A stretch of DNA of 64,000 nucleotides from a virus: positions 1-64,000 of IMG/VR virus record IMGVR_UViG_3300044630_006293; one strand, given 5' to 3'. Under the pieces are notes generated by a model that saw only the letters and a list, made by a program, of their open reading frames with translations, was not told where the DNA came from and did not search any database. Positions 32,401 through 41,258 of the stretch are shown here, one piece after another; the first letter of the stretch is position 1, and each line of letters opens with the position of its first letter. The translations under genes and the position numbers were made by a program.

Positions 32401-35335
32401 GGACTTTAGCCCAGTGCTAAAAATTTTTCAAGCATTTATAGATCCAAATGAAGACTATGCAAAAAAACCTGACAAGTTTAAAAAATTACTAGCAGCAAAC
32501 AGGTCAGAAGGAAGTAGCAGTAGTAACTGGTTTGGTAAGGCTGCAGAAGATGTAAATGGATTTTGGGATAAAAATGTTGGCCCACTTTTTACGGCTATAG
32601 GAGATTCATTATCTGGAATCGTTAACTTATTTAGAATGTCAATGATGCAGCTTGGATATGGTCTATCTCAAGTAGGCCAAATGTCAAAACAAGCAAATAT
32701 TTTAAATAAAGTTCTTAATGATTCAATTTACTACTCACTTGGAAGACCTGGCTCCTTGCTAAGAGCAGTAGACAATCCCTTTACAAGAGAATACGGCGAG
32801 CCAGTAATTGAAATTAGACAGCCATTCCAGAGAATACATTATCTAAGTTCATTTTCTCATATTCTTTCAAATGGAATAACAGAAAATATAAATGGAGTTG
32901 CCACTATGGTGACTGCTGTTTCTGATGGAAAATATCCCGTAACAGTTGCTTTAGACAAATCTGCACCACCAGAAAGACAGGTTGAAAAAACAGTTGAGAC
33001 TGGACTTTATTTTGACAATGTAGTTGGGTCTGGATTATTTGGAGCACTGCATCCTATTATGCACCCGTTTGAGTTTGCTAGAGGAATATCTAAAAATGCA
33101 CAAGGCACTCCAGATGAGCTTCTGGCTAAAAGAGTTGCACTATCACACCTAAGAGAATCCTTAAAGGACATCTACACTGGAGAAATTGTAATAATAGGTA
33201 ATGCAGATATTAGACCTCATGACTTAGTCTACCTTGCTGATGTGTATGAAAGAATGTACGGCATGTTTGAGGTTGAACAAGTTGTTCATCACTTTACCTC
33301 AGAACTTGGATATATAACTTCAATTACACCAAATGCTTTAGTTACCGTGAATGATCCATCAAGATGGTTTATGTCATCTTGGATTGGAACATGGCTACAT
33401 ATGCAGTCATTAAGAAACGATACTAGAATGTACATGAGTTCTTTAGGTTCTGGAATAAATAATATGGGCCAGGTTAGCGTTGATGGACTGTCGGATTCAT
33501 TGCAAACTCAAATGATTGGAGGAATGCAATATACACACGGAGCCTCAGCAATCACTAAAGATATAATGGCCCACTTTGCTTCTGAGGGCATAACTGATAT
33601 TAACTCTCAGGTTAAAGGATTGGTCAGCAATCAATCTGCTTTTACTAATGGAAGCGCTAAGATAGGTGGAGTGGGTGCTATGTTTATGGGAGCTACAGCC
33701 TTAGGTGGTGCAGCACTGAAAATAGCTTCACTAGCTGTTCCTGGGGCCGGAGCACTAGTTGTAGGCGCTGCTACTGGAATAGGTGCTGGAATTGGAGGAA
33801 AGGCAGCATGGAAGGGCTGGAGCTGGATTAGAGACAATGTGCTAGATCAACACGGTTGTTATATCCAATACCTAAACAGGAACGGAAGAGCTATGGATGC
33901 CGGCCTTAATCAAAGTGGTCAAGGAATGGTAGTTGGCAGATATCATACAAAGAAGCTTCTTCCTGGAATCTTAGGAGTTTCAAGTAAGGTTAGAACAGAG
34001 CAGGGATATAGTTACATTAGAACAAACGATCTGCTAAAAAATCTTGGATGGAAAGAAAAAGAAATAAACGATTTAGTTAGGTATATAGACTTAGAGAATG
34101 CACTAGTTAACTCTCAAGTACTTAGATACTCAGGAATAGGCCCTGAAAAAGCCGGACTTAATAGATTCTTTAAAGTGATATGCAGGGTTACAGAAGTTAC
34201 AGACGGTGACACTATAGACGTAGTTGATATTTTTGATTCAACTAAAACTCCATTCACAGTGCGTTTTCTTGGAATAGACACTCCTGAATTAAATGTAATT
34301 AAATCTGCTGTTTCAACAAATAATGGAATTAATTTTAAACTTCAATCATATAAAGTGGAAGACATTCCAGGCGAAGTAGTAAACAAAGCTACCTTTACAA
34401 CTGTTGCTCCTCATTCCTTTGAGGTTGATGATACTGTAGTTTTTAATCAAAGTTCAGAAACCTTTCCATCTGTTAGCTCAGCTGCCAAGGTTGAATCGGT
34501 AACATCAAATACTTTTAGTATTTCAACTACCTCACCAGTTATTGGATTAACTTCAACGGATGCAGTTGCACTAAGATTACCAATCTCAGACAGCGTCAAG
34601 GAATGGTCAAAAGTTAACTATCTTTCACCTGGAGGAAAATCATTAGCCTATGTAGAGTCTGCGCTTAAAGATAAGCTAATTATTGTCAGACTATCTCCTG
34701 ATAGAAAAAAAGTAACTGCATCTCTTGCAGAGGAAAATTTTGATGCAGGAAATGTTCATAACAAATCAGACTATTATGAAAAAGATATTTTTGGCAGCAG
34801 ATCTCTGGGTGTTATATTTTATAAGTCTGATAAAGAAGCTGTAGAAAATATAGCTAAAGAAGTCAACTCTATATTTACTACATCTTTAAAACTATCACTA
34901 TCCGATTTATTAGATAAAAAGTTAAAATTAAATTTAGCTGAACCAGTGTTTATTGAAAGATTTAAAGAAATATTTAATACCTGCGAAGAAGTCTACAATA
35001 ACTTAACCGTAGGTGGCAGTGGAAATAAAGATTACTATTCCCTATATGCAAGTTCGCCGTTGCAGTCAATGACTCCAAAGTTTAGAAGATATTATAATGC
35101 TTTTTTTGCAGTTAAAGTTCTTGAATATATATATGGAAAAGTTTCAGAATGGCCAAATATAGAATGGGATGAGTTCTATAGCGATGGAACTCCAGCATCA
35201 TTAAACTATGAACTTATTGTAAATAATTTAGCTAAAGTTTATACAAGAGATCTACTAGTTGAACAAAGGTCGGTAATAGATACAACTGAGATGGCAGCTC
35301 TTCCAAGTCAAATAAAAGTAGATAGGGACATGTAA
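23410..35335 (+). CDS. Giant baseplate hub-like protein with a staphylococcal nuclease domain, read through a +1 shift at CGG
   Basis: Joined at CGG 30898 (residue 2497) the product has 3974 residues. Two related beta domains lie near residues 520-690 and 1025-1175, each ending in an IPNYP motif (SISTIPNYPFALVVDLELLSF; VDTIPNYPHVYDVRVSFVDF). A hub-like element follows near 1653 (IRLKPGVRVHLRGGYGSNPNALQTLFNGVI). Glycine/alanine-rich hydrophobic stretches occur near 1965 and 3420. A second hub-like element lies near 3127-3325 (GEIVIIGNADIRPHDLVYLAD ... MFEVEQVVHHFTSELGYITSI). A staphylococcal-nuclease domain starts near 3590: TDGDTIDV with D3598 and D3600, VRFLGIDTPEL, and DIFGSRSLGVIF after an inserted beta module. 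The site joins IDVDNG to GKGNELMLEKEF. A possible SD (AAAGGA) before the ATG at 30917 means a separate 1472-residue gene cannot be excluded. Confidence 0.6.
30898..30901 (+). other. CGG +1 recoding site 5 (CGGA)
   Basis: In frame: GAT AAC GGA CGG AAA AGG AAA TGA. Dropping the C gives GGA AAA GGA AAT GAA CTA ATG CTT and joins two large frames. This is the least certain site, because an SD-like AAAGGA lies nine bases before the ATG at 30917. Confidence 0.6.
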
Positions 35336-35336
35336 T

Positions 35337-37413
35337 ATGAGCGATTTTAATTATTCAATCGAAGACTTAACAGATACATCTTCTATAGCTAGAAAAACTT
35401 CTAATAATTTTTACGGAAATCTACCTACAGGAGAACCAGTTGTTACATCGTTTTCTCAATCAGGAGATGCCTCTAGAAGCTTAACTCAAAGAGATCTTCA
35501 AAGTGTGTTAGCCGGAGATGCGTTGTATAGAAATCCAGCTTTTGCTTTGCAGTTATCAAATCAGTCCGCTCAATCTAGTATTAATGGAATATTGGGAAGC
35601 ATAAGCGGGGCAGATGACAAGAACATCGTCATACAGGATCCAAATAGCAGCAACCCCAATGCAAAGTTAGTTCGGAGCTGCAGCTTTTCATCAGATAGTT
35701 GCCAAGAGCTCTTTGGGTTCAAACTCTTTACCTTATGGTTCAAGAAACTTTTTTGCTAACTTAGAAAATAATCTACAAGGTGGATCTGGTTCTCCGGCAA
35801 GTAATGATTCTAGTAATCATGAGGATTCATCCGATTATAATTTTGACCCAACAAATGGTGGACAGTCAGAGATAAGAGTATACACACTAAAAGAAGACTT
35901 ATCCCAGGAAGAAGTATCTGTTTTTGAGGATAAAATTAAAGAACTAAAATCAAAAGGTATCGCTGTCAATGAATCAATTCCTTTTAAAGCAGATGCTTTT
36001 AAGAAATTAGATAAAGGAATAACTATTGGAGCAACAAATTCCGCAGGATCTGCAGGTATAGAAATAGATTCTAGTTTTAATATAGAAAGAGCAAACGGTA
36101 AACATGTGTACCCATGTGCTAATCTTATAGAATTTCTTTTATCAATAAATACAAAAATTAAATTAACTGGTGGATTTGATTTAGGTAGAGATGCAATGAT
36201 AGAAGGTAGTGGCGCAATCGCAGATGGCAAGAGACTTAATGACCATTCTTCTGGAAGAGGGATAGACTGTTTTCATATTGGAAGTATTGATTCAAGCTTA
36301 ATTAATTTAGAGCCAAGGAATTTAGAAAATAATAAAAAAGCTTTTACCATTTTATTAGATGCTATGTTACACTTGGACGAAAGCCTTCTTCCAGATCTCG
36401 TGGTCTTCGATGATAGGCTAGCAGATGAGTTTGGAATAGTGCAGGGTGGAAATGAGTTTACATCATCGAAAGCTGCTGGTGTAAATGGCATTATTCAAAA
36501 AAAATATAAAAATTTAAAAAAAGTAAACTTCAGTGCTAATACCGGTCACCAGAATCATATCCATATAGCTTTTTCACCAGAAAGAGCAGGAACTTATTTA
36601 GATTATACAATAGCTGATCCAGGATCTCCTTGGGACCCCACAACTCCAGTAGGCACACCCGGCTCTTCTGAACAATTAATATTTGAGCCCGAGTTGTATC
36701 AAAGTGCAATTAATCAACCAGACAAGGTAATAAAAAATAAAAATGCTCTGTATACGGCTCTTGTAGAATTTGGTAAATTTAAACCACAACAAGCAGCTCT
36801 TTTTATGGCCATAACAGAGAGAGAGTCGCATTTTCAGTCAGGTGGATTTAATGGCAAGATTACTACTGGTGATTATTCTTTTGGTTTTTGGCAAGTAAAT
36901 TTTTACGGAGAAGGGGTCAGTGAGCGTCTTGATATGTTTGTTAATGTTCCAAGTATAAATAATGGAAAAATAACTTCAAAAAAAGTAAAGCTCTTACATT
37001 TAGTCTTTAAAGATCATGCATCTTTAGGAATTACTACAAAAGAACAAGCAACTGCATTAATGGAAACTATATTTAAAACTGAAGGTATAGGTGGAGGAAG
37101 AAAGTATGCTGATCCAATCCTTTTTTGGCCAGCTGTACAAGTTCAACTTTTAAAATTAATAACTGATTCATCCGGAAATCCTAATTGGAAATTCTCCCCT
37201 TGGGGAGAATATGGTGGTGGTCCAGCTTATGGGTGGATAACAAAATTAAAGTTTAAAACTGCAGTAGACTTTTATGTTAGAAATAATCCTGGAAAAACTG
37301 CAGAAGATTTAAAGTCATTTTGCAGACCATTTGTTGACAATATGAAGAAATACAGTCCTGAAGGAATAGCAGTTTATAACCAATGGTTGGATGGAGTAGT
37401 TTTCGGTGAATAA
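35337..37413 (+). CDS. Virion-associated cell-wall hydrolase: M15-like peptidase plus lysozyme/transglycosylase-like domain, with a +1 shift at CGG
   Basis: Joined at CGG 35673 (residue 113) the protein has 691 residues. Residues about 245-420 look like a zinc D,D-peptidase of the M15 type. They carry NDHSSGRGID (H303, D310, the HxxGxxxD motif) and NTGHQNHIHIAF, whose HIH (H407, H409) supplies the last zinc ligand. Residues about 475-545 look like a soluble lytic transglycosylase or lysozyme domain: ALFMAITERESHFQSGGFNG with E494/E496 as candidate catalytic acid, then GDYSFGFWQVNF, the usual (S)xGxxQ(I/V)N element. It should cut both peptide and glycan during infection. The part before residue 113 has no domain, so without the shift neither enzyme is made. 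It overlaps the spike gene by 8 bp. Confidence 0.75.
35673..35676 (+). other. CGG +1 recoding site 6 (CGGA)
   Basis: In frame: AAG TTA GTT CGG AGC TGC. Dropping the C gives GGA GCT GCA GCT TTT CAT CAG and the frame with both hydrolase domains. The zero frame runs 28 more codons to a stop at 35759. Confidence 0.8.
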
Positions 37414-37769
37414 TATATATCCTAAGTTTGATCAAAAGATTAGTGATCACATTACATCTTCTAGAATGCAAGAGCAAAAAACAAGAGCTGGAACGGTCAC
37501 AAGTTATGATAGAATAAGTCATACTGTAACTGTAGTTTTAGAATCACACAGTTCTAACATGATAGGAAATATAGTGGACAATATACCTTGTCCATCTTTT
37601 TATCGGAATTCAAATGGTTGCTCCGGAACCAGGGGACAGATGCATAATAGGCTTTAGTGACGAAAATGAAAGATCTCCATTTATAGTTAATTTTATAAAT
37701 GACTTTAGCAATGAAAGAAACGTAAACTCTTCTATTGCAAATACTGGAATACCAAGGTATATGATTTAA
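37406..37769 (+). CDS. Baseplate spike-type OB-fold protein (gpV / gp5 N-terminal-like), with a +1 shift at CGG
   Basis: A GTG start at 37406 overlaps the end of the hydrolase gene. Joined at CGG 37604 (residue 67) it has 120 residues. The first part (TRAGTVTSYDRISHTVTVVLE, NIVDNIPCPSFY) and the second part (GIQMVAPEPGDRCIIGFSDENERSPFIVNFIND) together form one OB-fold of the central-spike type. In that family a V-P-C-P segment is followed, after a short link, by VAPEPGDRCLVGF. Splitting the domain at the site would destroy it, so this is the clearest case that both halves belong to one protein. There is no long beta-helix after it, so it is a small spike or hub adapter. Confidence 0.75.
37604..37607 (+). 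other. CGG +1 recoding site 7 (CGGA)
   Basis: In frame: TTT TAT CGG AAT TCA AAT. Dropping the C gives GGA ATT CAA ATG GTT GCT CCG GAA CCA GGG, the VAPEPG segment of the OB-fold. The zero frame stops 17 codons later at 37657. Confidence 0.88.
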
Positions 37770-37770
37770 T

Positions 37771-38427
37771 ATGAACAATAAAAAATTATTAAATAATGCA
37801 TTAACAAACAATGTAGACAATTTCAATGAAGCCCATGAGTTGTCAAAGAGATCCTCTTTTTCAAGAAGAGAGGTTGGCTTAACCCATCCTGATACAAGCG
37901 CTTTTGTTAGATTGAATGACAAGGGAGACGTAGAAATATTTGCTGGAGAAGAGCTAGGGATAGTAATTAGCCCTAGCAGTAGGTCAATCTCTATATTTGC
38001 TGATGTTGTAAAGATAGTCACTAAAGAAGACTATGGTCTAAGGTGGAATAACATGAGCTTTAATTATGCCGGAGATATATACAATGAGCCTTCTTTAGTC
38101 CAAACTAGTGAAAAAGAACATAATTCTGGCTTTAATTACGCAGATTATTATCTTGAGGCACTAGGCACTTATGATGATATCGAAAAATCAGATAATATCA
38201 CTACTATAACTGGTGATTTTGCTTTCGTTAAAACTCCCTCCGAAAGAAGGGAAGAATCTCCCACTGTAAATAATCCTTCTGTTATTTCAAAAAATGACAT
38301 GGTTTTATTAAAAGAGTTTGCCTTAACAAATAGCAATGAAAAAGTTAAATATATGACTCAACTACTTGAGTCTGGCTTTACTTTTAGTCAAGCAAGAGAA
38401 AAAACAATGAGGGATAAGGGTGTCTGA
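37771..38427 (+). CDS. Spike-associated baseplate protein
   Basis: The 218-residue protein starts 1 bp after the spike gene. Its core, VGLTHPDTSAFVRLNDKGDVEIFAGEELGIVISPSSRSISIFADVVKIVTK (about residues 35-85), is a beta-rich segment. I associate it with the gene next to the gpV-like spike in phages of actinobacteria; the wording of such segments (HPDTSAF-R, GD-EIF) seems conserved. A C-terminal helical part follows (KNDMVLLKEFALTNSNEKVKYMTQLLESGFTFSQAREK). The role is probably a collar or link of the spike. It overlaps the next gene by 8 bp. Confidence 0.5.
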   Translation: MNNKKLLNNALTNNVDNFNEAHELSKRSSFSRREVGLTHPDTSAFVRLNDKGDVEIFAGEELGIVISPSSRSISIFADVVKIVTKEDYGLRWNNMSFNYAGDIYNEPSLVQTSEKEHNSGFNYADYYLEALGTYDDIEKSDNITTITGDFAFVKTPSERREESPTVNNPSVISKNDMVLLKEFALTNSNEKVKYMTQLLESGFTFSQAREKTMRDKGV

Positions 38428-38800
38428 TCTATTTCTTACTTTAGACGGAGATATTTTAATTAACGGAAATAACGACGTTGCCAGGGTAAATACATCACTT
38501 CAAAATGACGTTCAGCAAGTTTATGTTAGATTAATGACTGAGCCCGGAGACTTCAGCGCTTATCCAAGTTTAGGTCTTGATCTCTCGGTTCTATATGGCA
38601 TGCCACAGAATCAACAGACTGGTCAAATGGGTAGAGACTTAATACTATCTGCTTTAAATAGAGAAGGTTCATTTAAGGGAAGAAATATTAATGTTACTGC
38701 AGTTCCGACAAGTGCAGATACAATAAGATTTGACATACATGTTCAATCGGGAAGTAACCAGCCAGTAACTTTAAGCATAAAACAAAACTTAGGAGCATAA
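38420..38800 (+). CDS. Baseplate wedge protein, gp25 / GPW-like
   Basis: The 126-residue protein uses a GTG start inside the previous gene's end. It has the plan of T4 gp25/P2 gpW wedge proteins: an N-terminal strand pair on a small target (DLFLTLDGDILINGNNDVARVNTSLQNDVQQVYVRLMTEPGDFSAYPSLGLDLSVLYG), a helix (GQMGRDLILSALNREG), then C-terminal strands (INVTAVPTSADTIRFDIHVQSG). The element RLMTEPGDFSAYPSLGLDL corresponds to the conserved L.T..GE......G..L of the family, with the usual Glu-Pro-Arg core partly changed. The next gene is a baseplate J protein, as in most contractile tails. Confidence 0.75.
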   Translation: MSDLFLTLDGDILINGNNDVARVNTSLQNDVQQVYVRLMTEPGDFSAYPSLGLDLSVLYGMPQNQQTGQMGRDLILSALNREGSFKGRNINVTAVPTSADTIRFDIHVQSGSNQPVTLSIKQNLGA

Positions 38801-38805
38801 TATAA

Positions 38806-39975
38806 ATGGCTACAGTTAATAGTAAAACAAAAGATGAAATTATAGTTAGAATCATAAACTCACTAGAACAAAATGCTAATATAACTGCCACATCTCCAGG
38901 TTCTGTAGCCAGGGCTTTCGCTGATGCTTTTGGAACTGAAATGTTTTATCTCTATGAGTCTTTTAGAGAATCAGTAAGTCAAGGTAATTTGTCTACAGCT
39001 TCTGGAAGATCTCTTGATTTAATAGGTGAATTATATAATGTAAGAAGAAAAGTTCTTTCTGATCAGTTGACTTATGAAAGATCAACAGCAAATATAGAGT
39101 TTTTTATTAGCAATTCATTTCAGTCATCAATTGTTATTCCTAAAGGAACACTGGTTTACAATGACGTTGGCTCATTTAACTCTTCCCAATATAGCTATAG
39201 GGTAGTCCAAGACATAGTTATATTGAGTGGAGTAAGTAAAGCATACGGAATAGTTGAGCCAAATTTTCAGTCAAATGAATATGTTGCATCTGTAGGGACT
39301 CTGACTAAGCATAACTATATAGCTCCTCCAGGAATCTTGGTGTTTTGCAATAACCCAAAAGAAATATATCCAATTTTAAACTCAGAGTCAGACGATAACT
39401 ACAGAAGAAGAATACTCTCAGCAGTTAAGGTTAATACGACTGGAACTCTTGAGTCTATAAGATTTGCAGCTCTTTCAGTAAGCGGAGTAAGAGACATAAG
39501 AGTTAGAGAAGCTACCTATGGTCTTGGTTCCTGTGAGGTTATTATTGTTCCAGAAGTTCCAGGAAGAATTGGAAACATTCCAACACTTGTAAACCAGGCA
39601 ATTAATAACATTAGACCACTCGGGATTAGAATGAATGTAACAATAGCAGATCCTATTTCTGTTGCTGTAAATGCAACCATATCCCTTCCATTTGGTACTG
39701 CAAATAATCTTCAAAAAGGCATTGAAAATCAAGCTGCAATATTTGTTAAGAGATATTTAAACTCTCTTACAATAGGAGATTTTGTTGCTATTCAAGAAAT
39801 TGAAAGACAAATAAAAATATCTTCTGATTTTATAAAGTCCATTAACATTACTTCAATGACAGCTGGTGGAGTAACAGTTAATAGAAAAGAATTTAAACCA
39901 CAAAATGAAAGACAATACATTGTTTCTGGCACAATCAACATAAACTCTGTTATAATTGGTGCATCAAACTACTAA
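38806..39975 (+). CDS. Baseplate J-like wedge protein (gp6-like)
   Basis: The 389-residue protein has the standard baseplate J plan. An N-terminal helical part (IIVRIINSLEQN, SPGSVARAFADAFGTEMFYLYESF) is followed by the family's recognisable ASGRSLDLIGELYNVRRK. Next come strands (NIEFFISNSF, SIVIPKGTLVYND), the DDNYRRRILSAV element, and LESIRFAALSVSGVRDIRVREATYGLGSCEVIIVPE. The C-terminal third (ISVAVNATISLPFGTANNLQKGIENQAAIFVKRYLNSL..GDFVAIQEIERQI) matches the last domain. It would form the iris of the baseplate with gp25 and gp7-like partners. Confidence 0.88.
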   Translation: MATVNSKTKDEIIVRIINSLEQNANITATSPGSVARAFADAFGTEMFYLYESFRESVSQGNLSTASGRSLDLIGELYNVRRKVLSDQLTYERSTANIEFFISNSFQSSIVIPKGTLVYNDVGSFNSSQYSYRVVQDIVILSGVSKAYGIVEPNFQSNEYVASVGTLTKHNYIAPPGILVFCNNPKEIYPILNSESDDNYRRRILSAVKVNTTGTLESIRFAALSVSGVRDIRVREATYGLGSCEVIIVPEVPGRIGNIPTLVNQAINNIRPLGIRMNVTIADPISVAVNATISLPFGTANNLQKGIENQAAIFVKRYLNSLTIGDFVAIQEIERQIKISSDFIKSINITSMTAGGVTVNRKEFKPQNERQYIVSGTININSVIIGASNY

Positions 39976-39991
39976 AGGTTGGTTTAAATTA

Positions 39992-41233
39992 ATGAGTGAA
40001 AAATACTTTCTCTTGACAACTACGCATATTGTCAAGGCGCCAAATATGACTCAGGCAAAAATGACTATAGAAAAAGAAGAAGACTCTTTTGGAGAAACTC
40101 TAAAAGAAACTCTGGATATAAATGAAGTAAGCGTTGCTGAAGCTAGTAAATACATAGGATTCTCTGAAACATCTAGACAAGATGAAGACTATGGTTCAAC
40201 ACAGGATACAGACTCAGAGTCAGATGGAACTTCTTATAATAATAAGTTTGACTTCATCAGAGCTGAGAATAAAAGACTTGCTCGTCTAGCTGAAAAGAAT
40301 AAAAACGTAAAAGACGAAACTATACTAGCAGTATATGAAGCTGCTTATTCAGCATTCTCTGAATTTGAACTTCCTGCAATTAAACAAAAGAATGCTCCAT
40401 CCTCCAAAAAAGGGGTATCGGAAACAGCAGTGGCAGTTTTTGCAGACTGGCAACTTGGCAAGGTTACGCCTTCTTATAACTCAGAAGTTCTTGCACAAAG
40501 AATAGAAGCTTATGCAGAAAAGCTTATTGAGATTACAGACATTCAAAGAACGCACCACCCAGTAGATGATTTACACGTTTGGCTTTTAGGTGATATCGTA
40601 GAGGGTGAAGAGATTTTTCCTGGCCAAAGCCATTTAATTGACTCTGGTCTTTATAGGCAGGTCGGAATTAATGGTCCTGAAATCTTGGGTAACTTTCTTA
40701 GAACAGCACTTGAGAACTTTAAGCACGTTCACGTTACAGGGATTATAGGCAATCACGGGGCAGTCGGCGGAAGAGCAAGAAAGCAACATGACCCTGAGAC
40801 AAACATGGATAGATTACTCTATAAGATTGTCCAATTAATCTTCAAGGATGAACCAAGAATTACCTTTAATATACCAGATGGTAAAGGTGAGAGAAACTTT
40901 TATGCAGTTGATACAATAGGCTCATACAGTTCACTTCTCATTCATGGCGATCAAATGCCTGCACCAAGTGCCTCATACGGTTACTATAAAAAGGTAATGG
41001 GCTGGAAAGATGGCGCTATCCCGGAGCATTTTGAAGACGTATTTATGGGTCATTACCATCAACAGGTAAAGATGACCATAGGTAGTAGTCTTTTAAGAAT
41101 TTCTGGATCACCAGAAAGTCACAATACATATGCTCAGGAATACTTCTCTTCAATGAGCAGACCATGCCAACACCTAATGTTTGTACATCCAGACAATGGA
41201 GTTACCTCAGAGTACTCAATCTGGTTAGATTGA
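39992..41233 (+). CDS. Calcineurin-like metallophosphoesterase
   Basis: I start the gene at ATG 39992, after the stop at 39975. An in-frame start 36 bp upstream is unlikely because it would lie inside the baseplate J gene. The 413-residue protein has an acidic N-terminal region of about 140 residues, then the metal-binding blocks: FADWQLGK (D152 and Q154 in place of the usual DxH), LLGDIVEGEE (D201), IIGNHG (N254, H255), LIHGD (H318) and GHYHQ (H354, H356). Members cut phosphate esters; relatives near phage tail genes often act on nucleic acids (SbcD-like). The metal ligands are complete except for the D-x-Q change. Why it sits between baseplate genes is not clear. Confidence 0.85.
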   Translation: MSEKYFLLTTTHIVKAPNMTQAKMTIEKEEDSFGETLKETLDINEVSVAEASKYIGFSETSRQDEDYGSTQDTDSESDGTSYNNKFDFIRAENKRLARLAEKNKNVKDETILAVYEAAYSAFSEFELPAIKQKNAPSSKKGVSETAVAVFADWQLGKVTPSYNSEVLAQRIEAYAEKLIEITDIQRTHHPVDDLHVWLLGDIVEGEEIFPGQSHLIDSGLYRQVGINGPEILGNFLRTALENFKHVHVTGIIGNHGAVGGRARKQHDPETNMDRLLYKIVQLIFKDEPRITFNIPDGKGERNFYAVDTIGSYSSLLIHGDQMPAPSASYGYYKKVMGWKDGAIPEHFEDVFMGHYHQQVKMTIGSSLLRISGSPESHNTYAQEYFSSMSRPCQHLMFVHPDNGVTSEYSIWLD

Positions 41234-41258
41234 TTCAAAAATTGAAAGGCATCTGTAG

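Noticed and set aside
40981-40990. Another copy of the TTACTATAAA motif
   Set aside because: It lies inside the metallophosphoesterase gene and encodes part of GYYKK; taken as chance.
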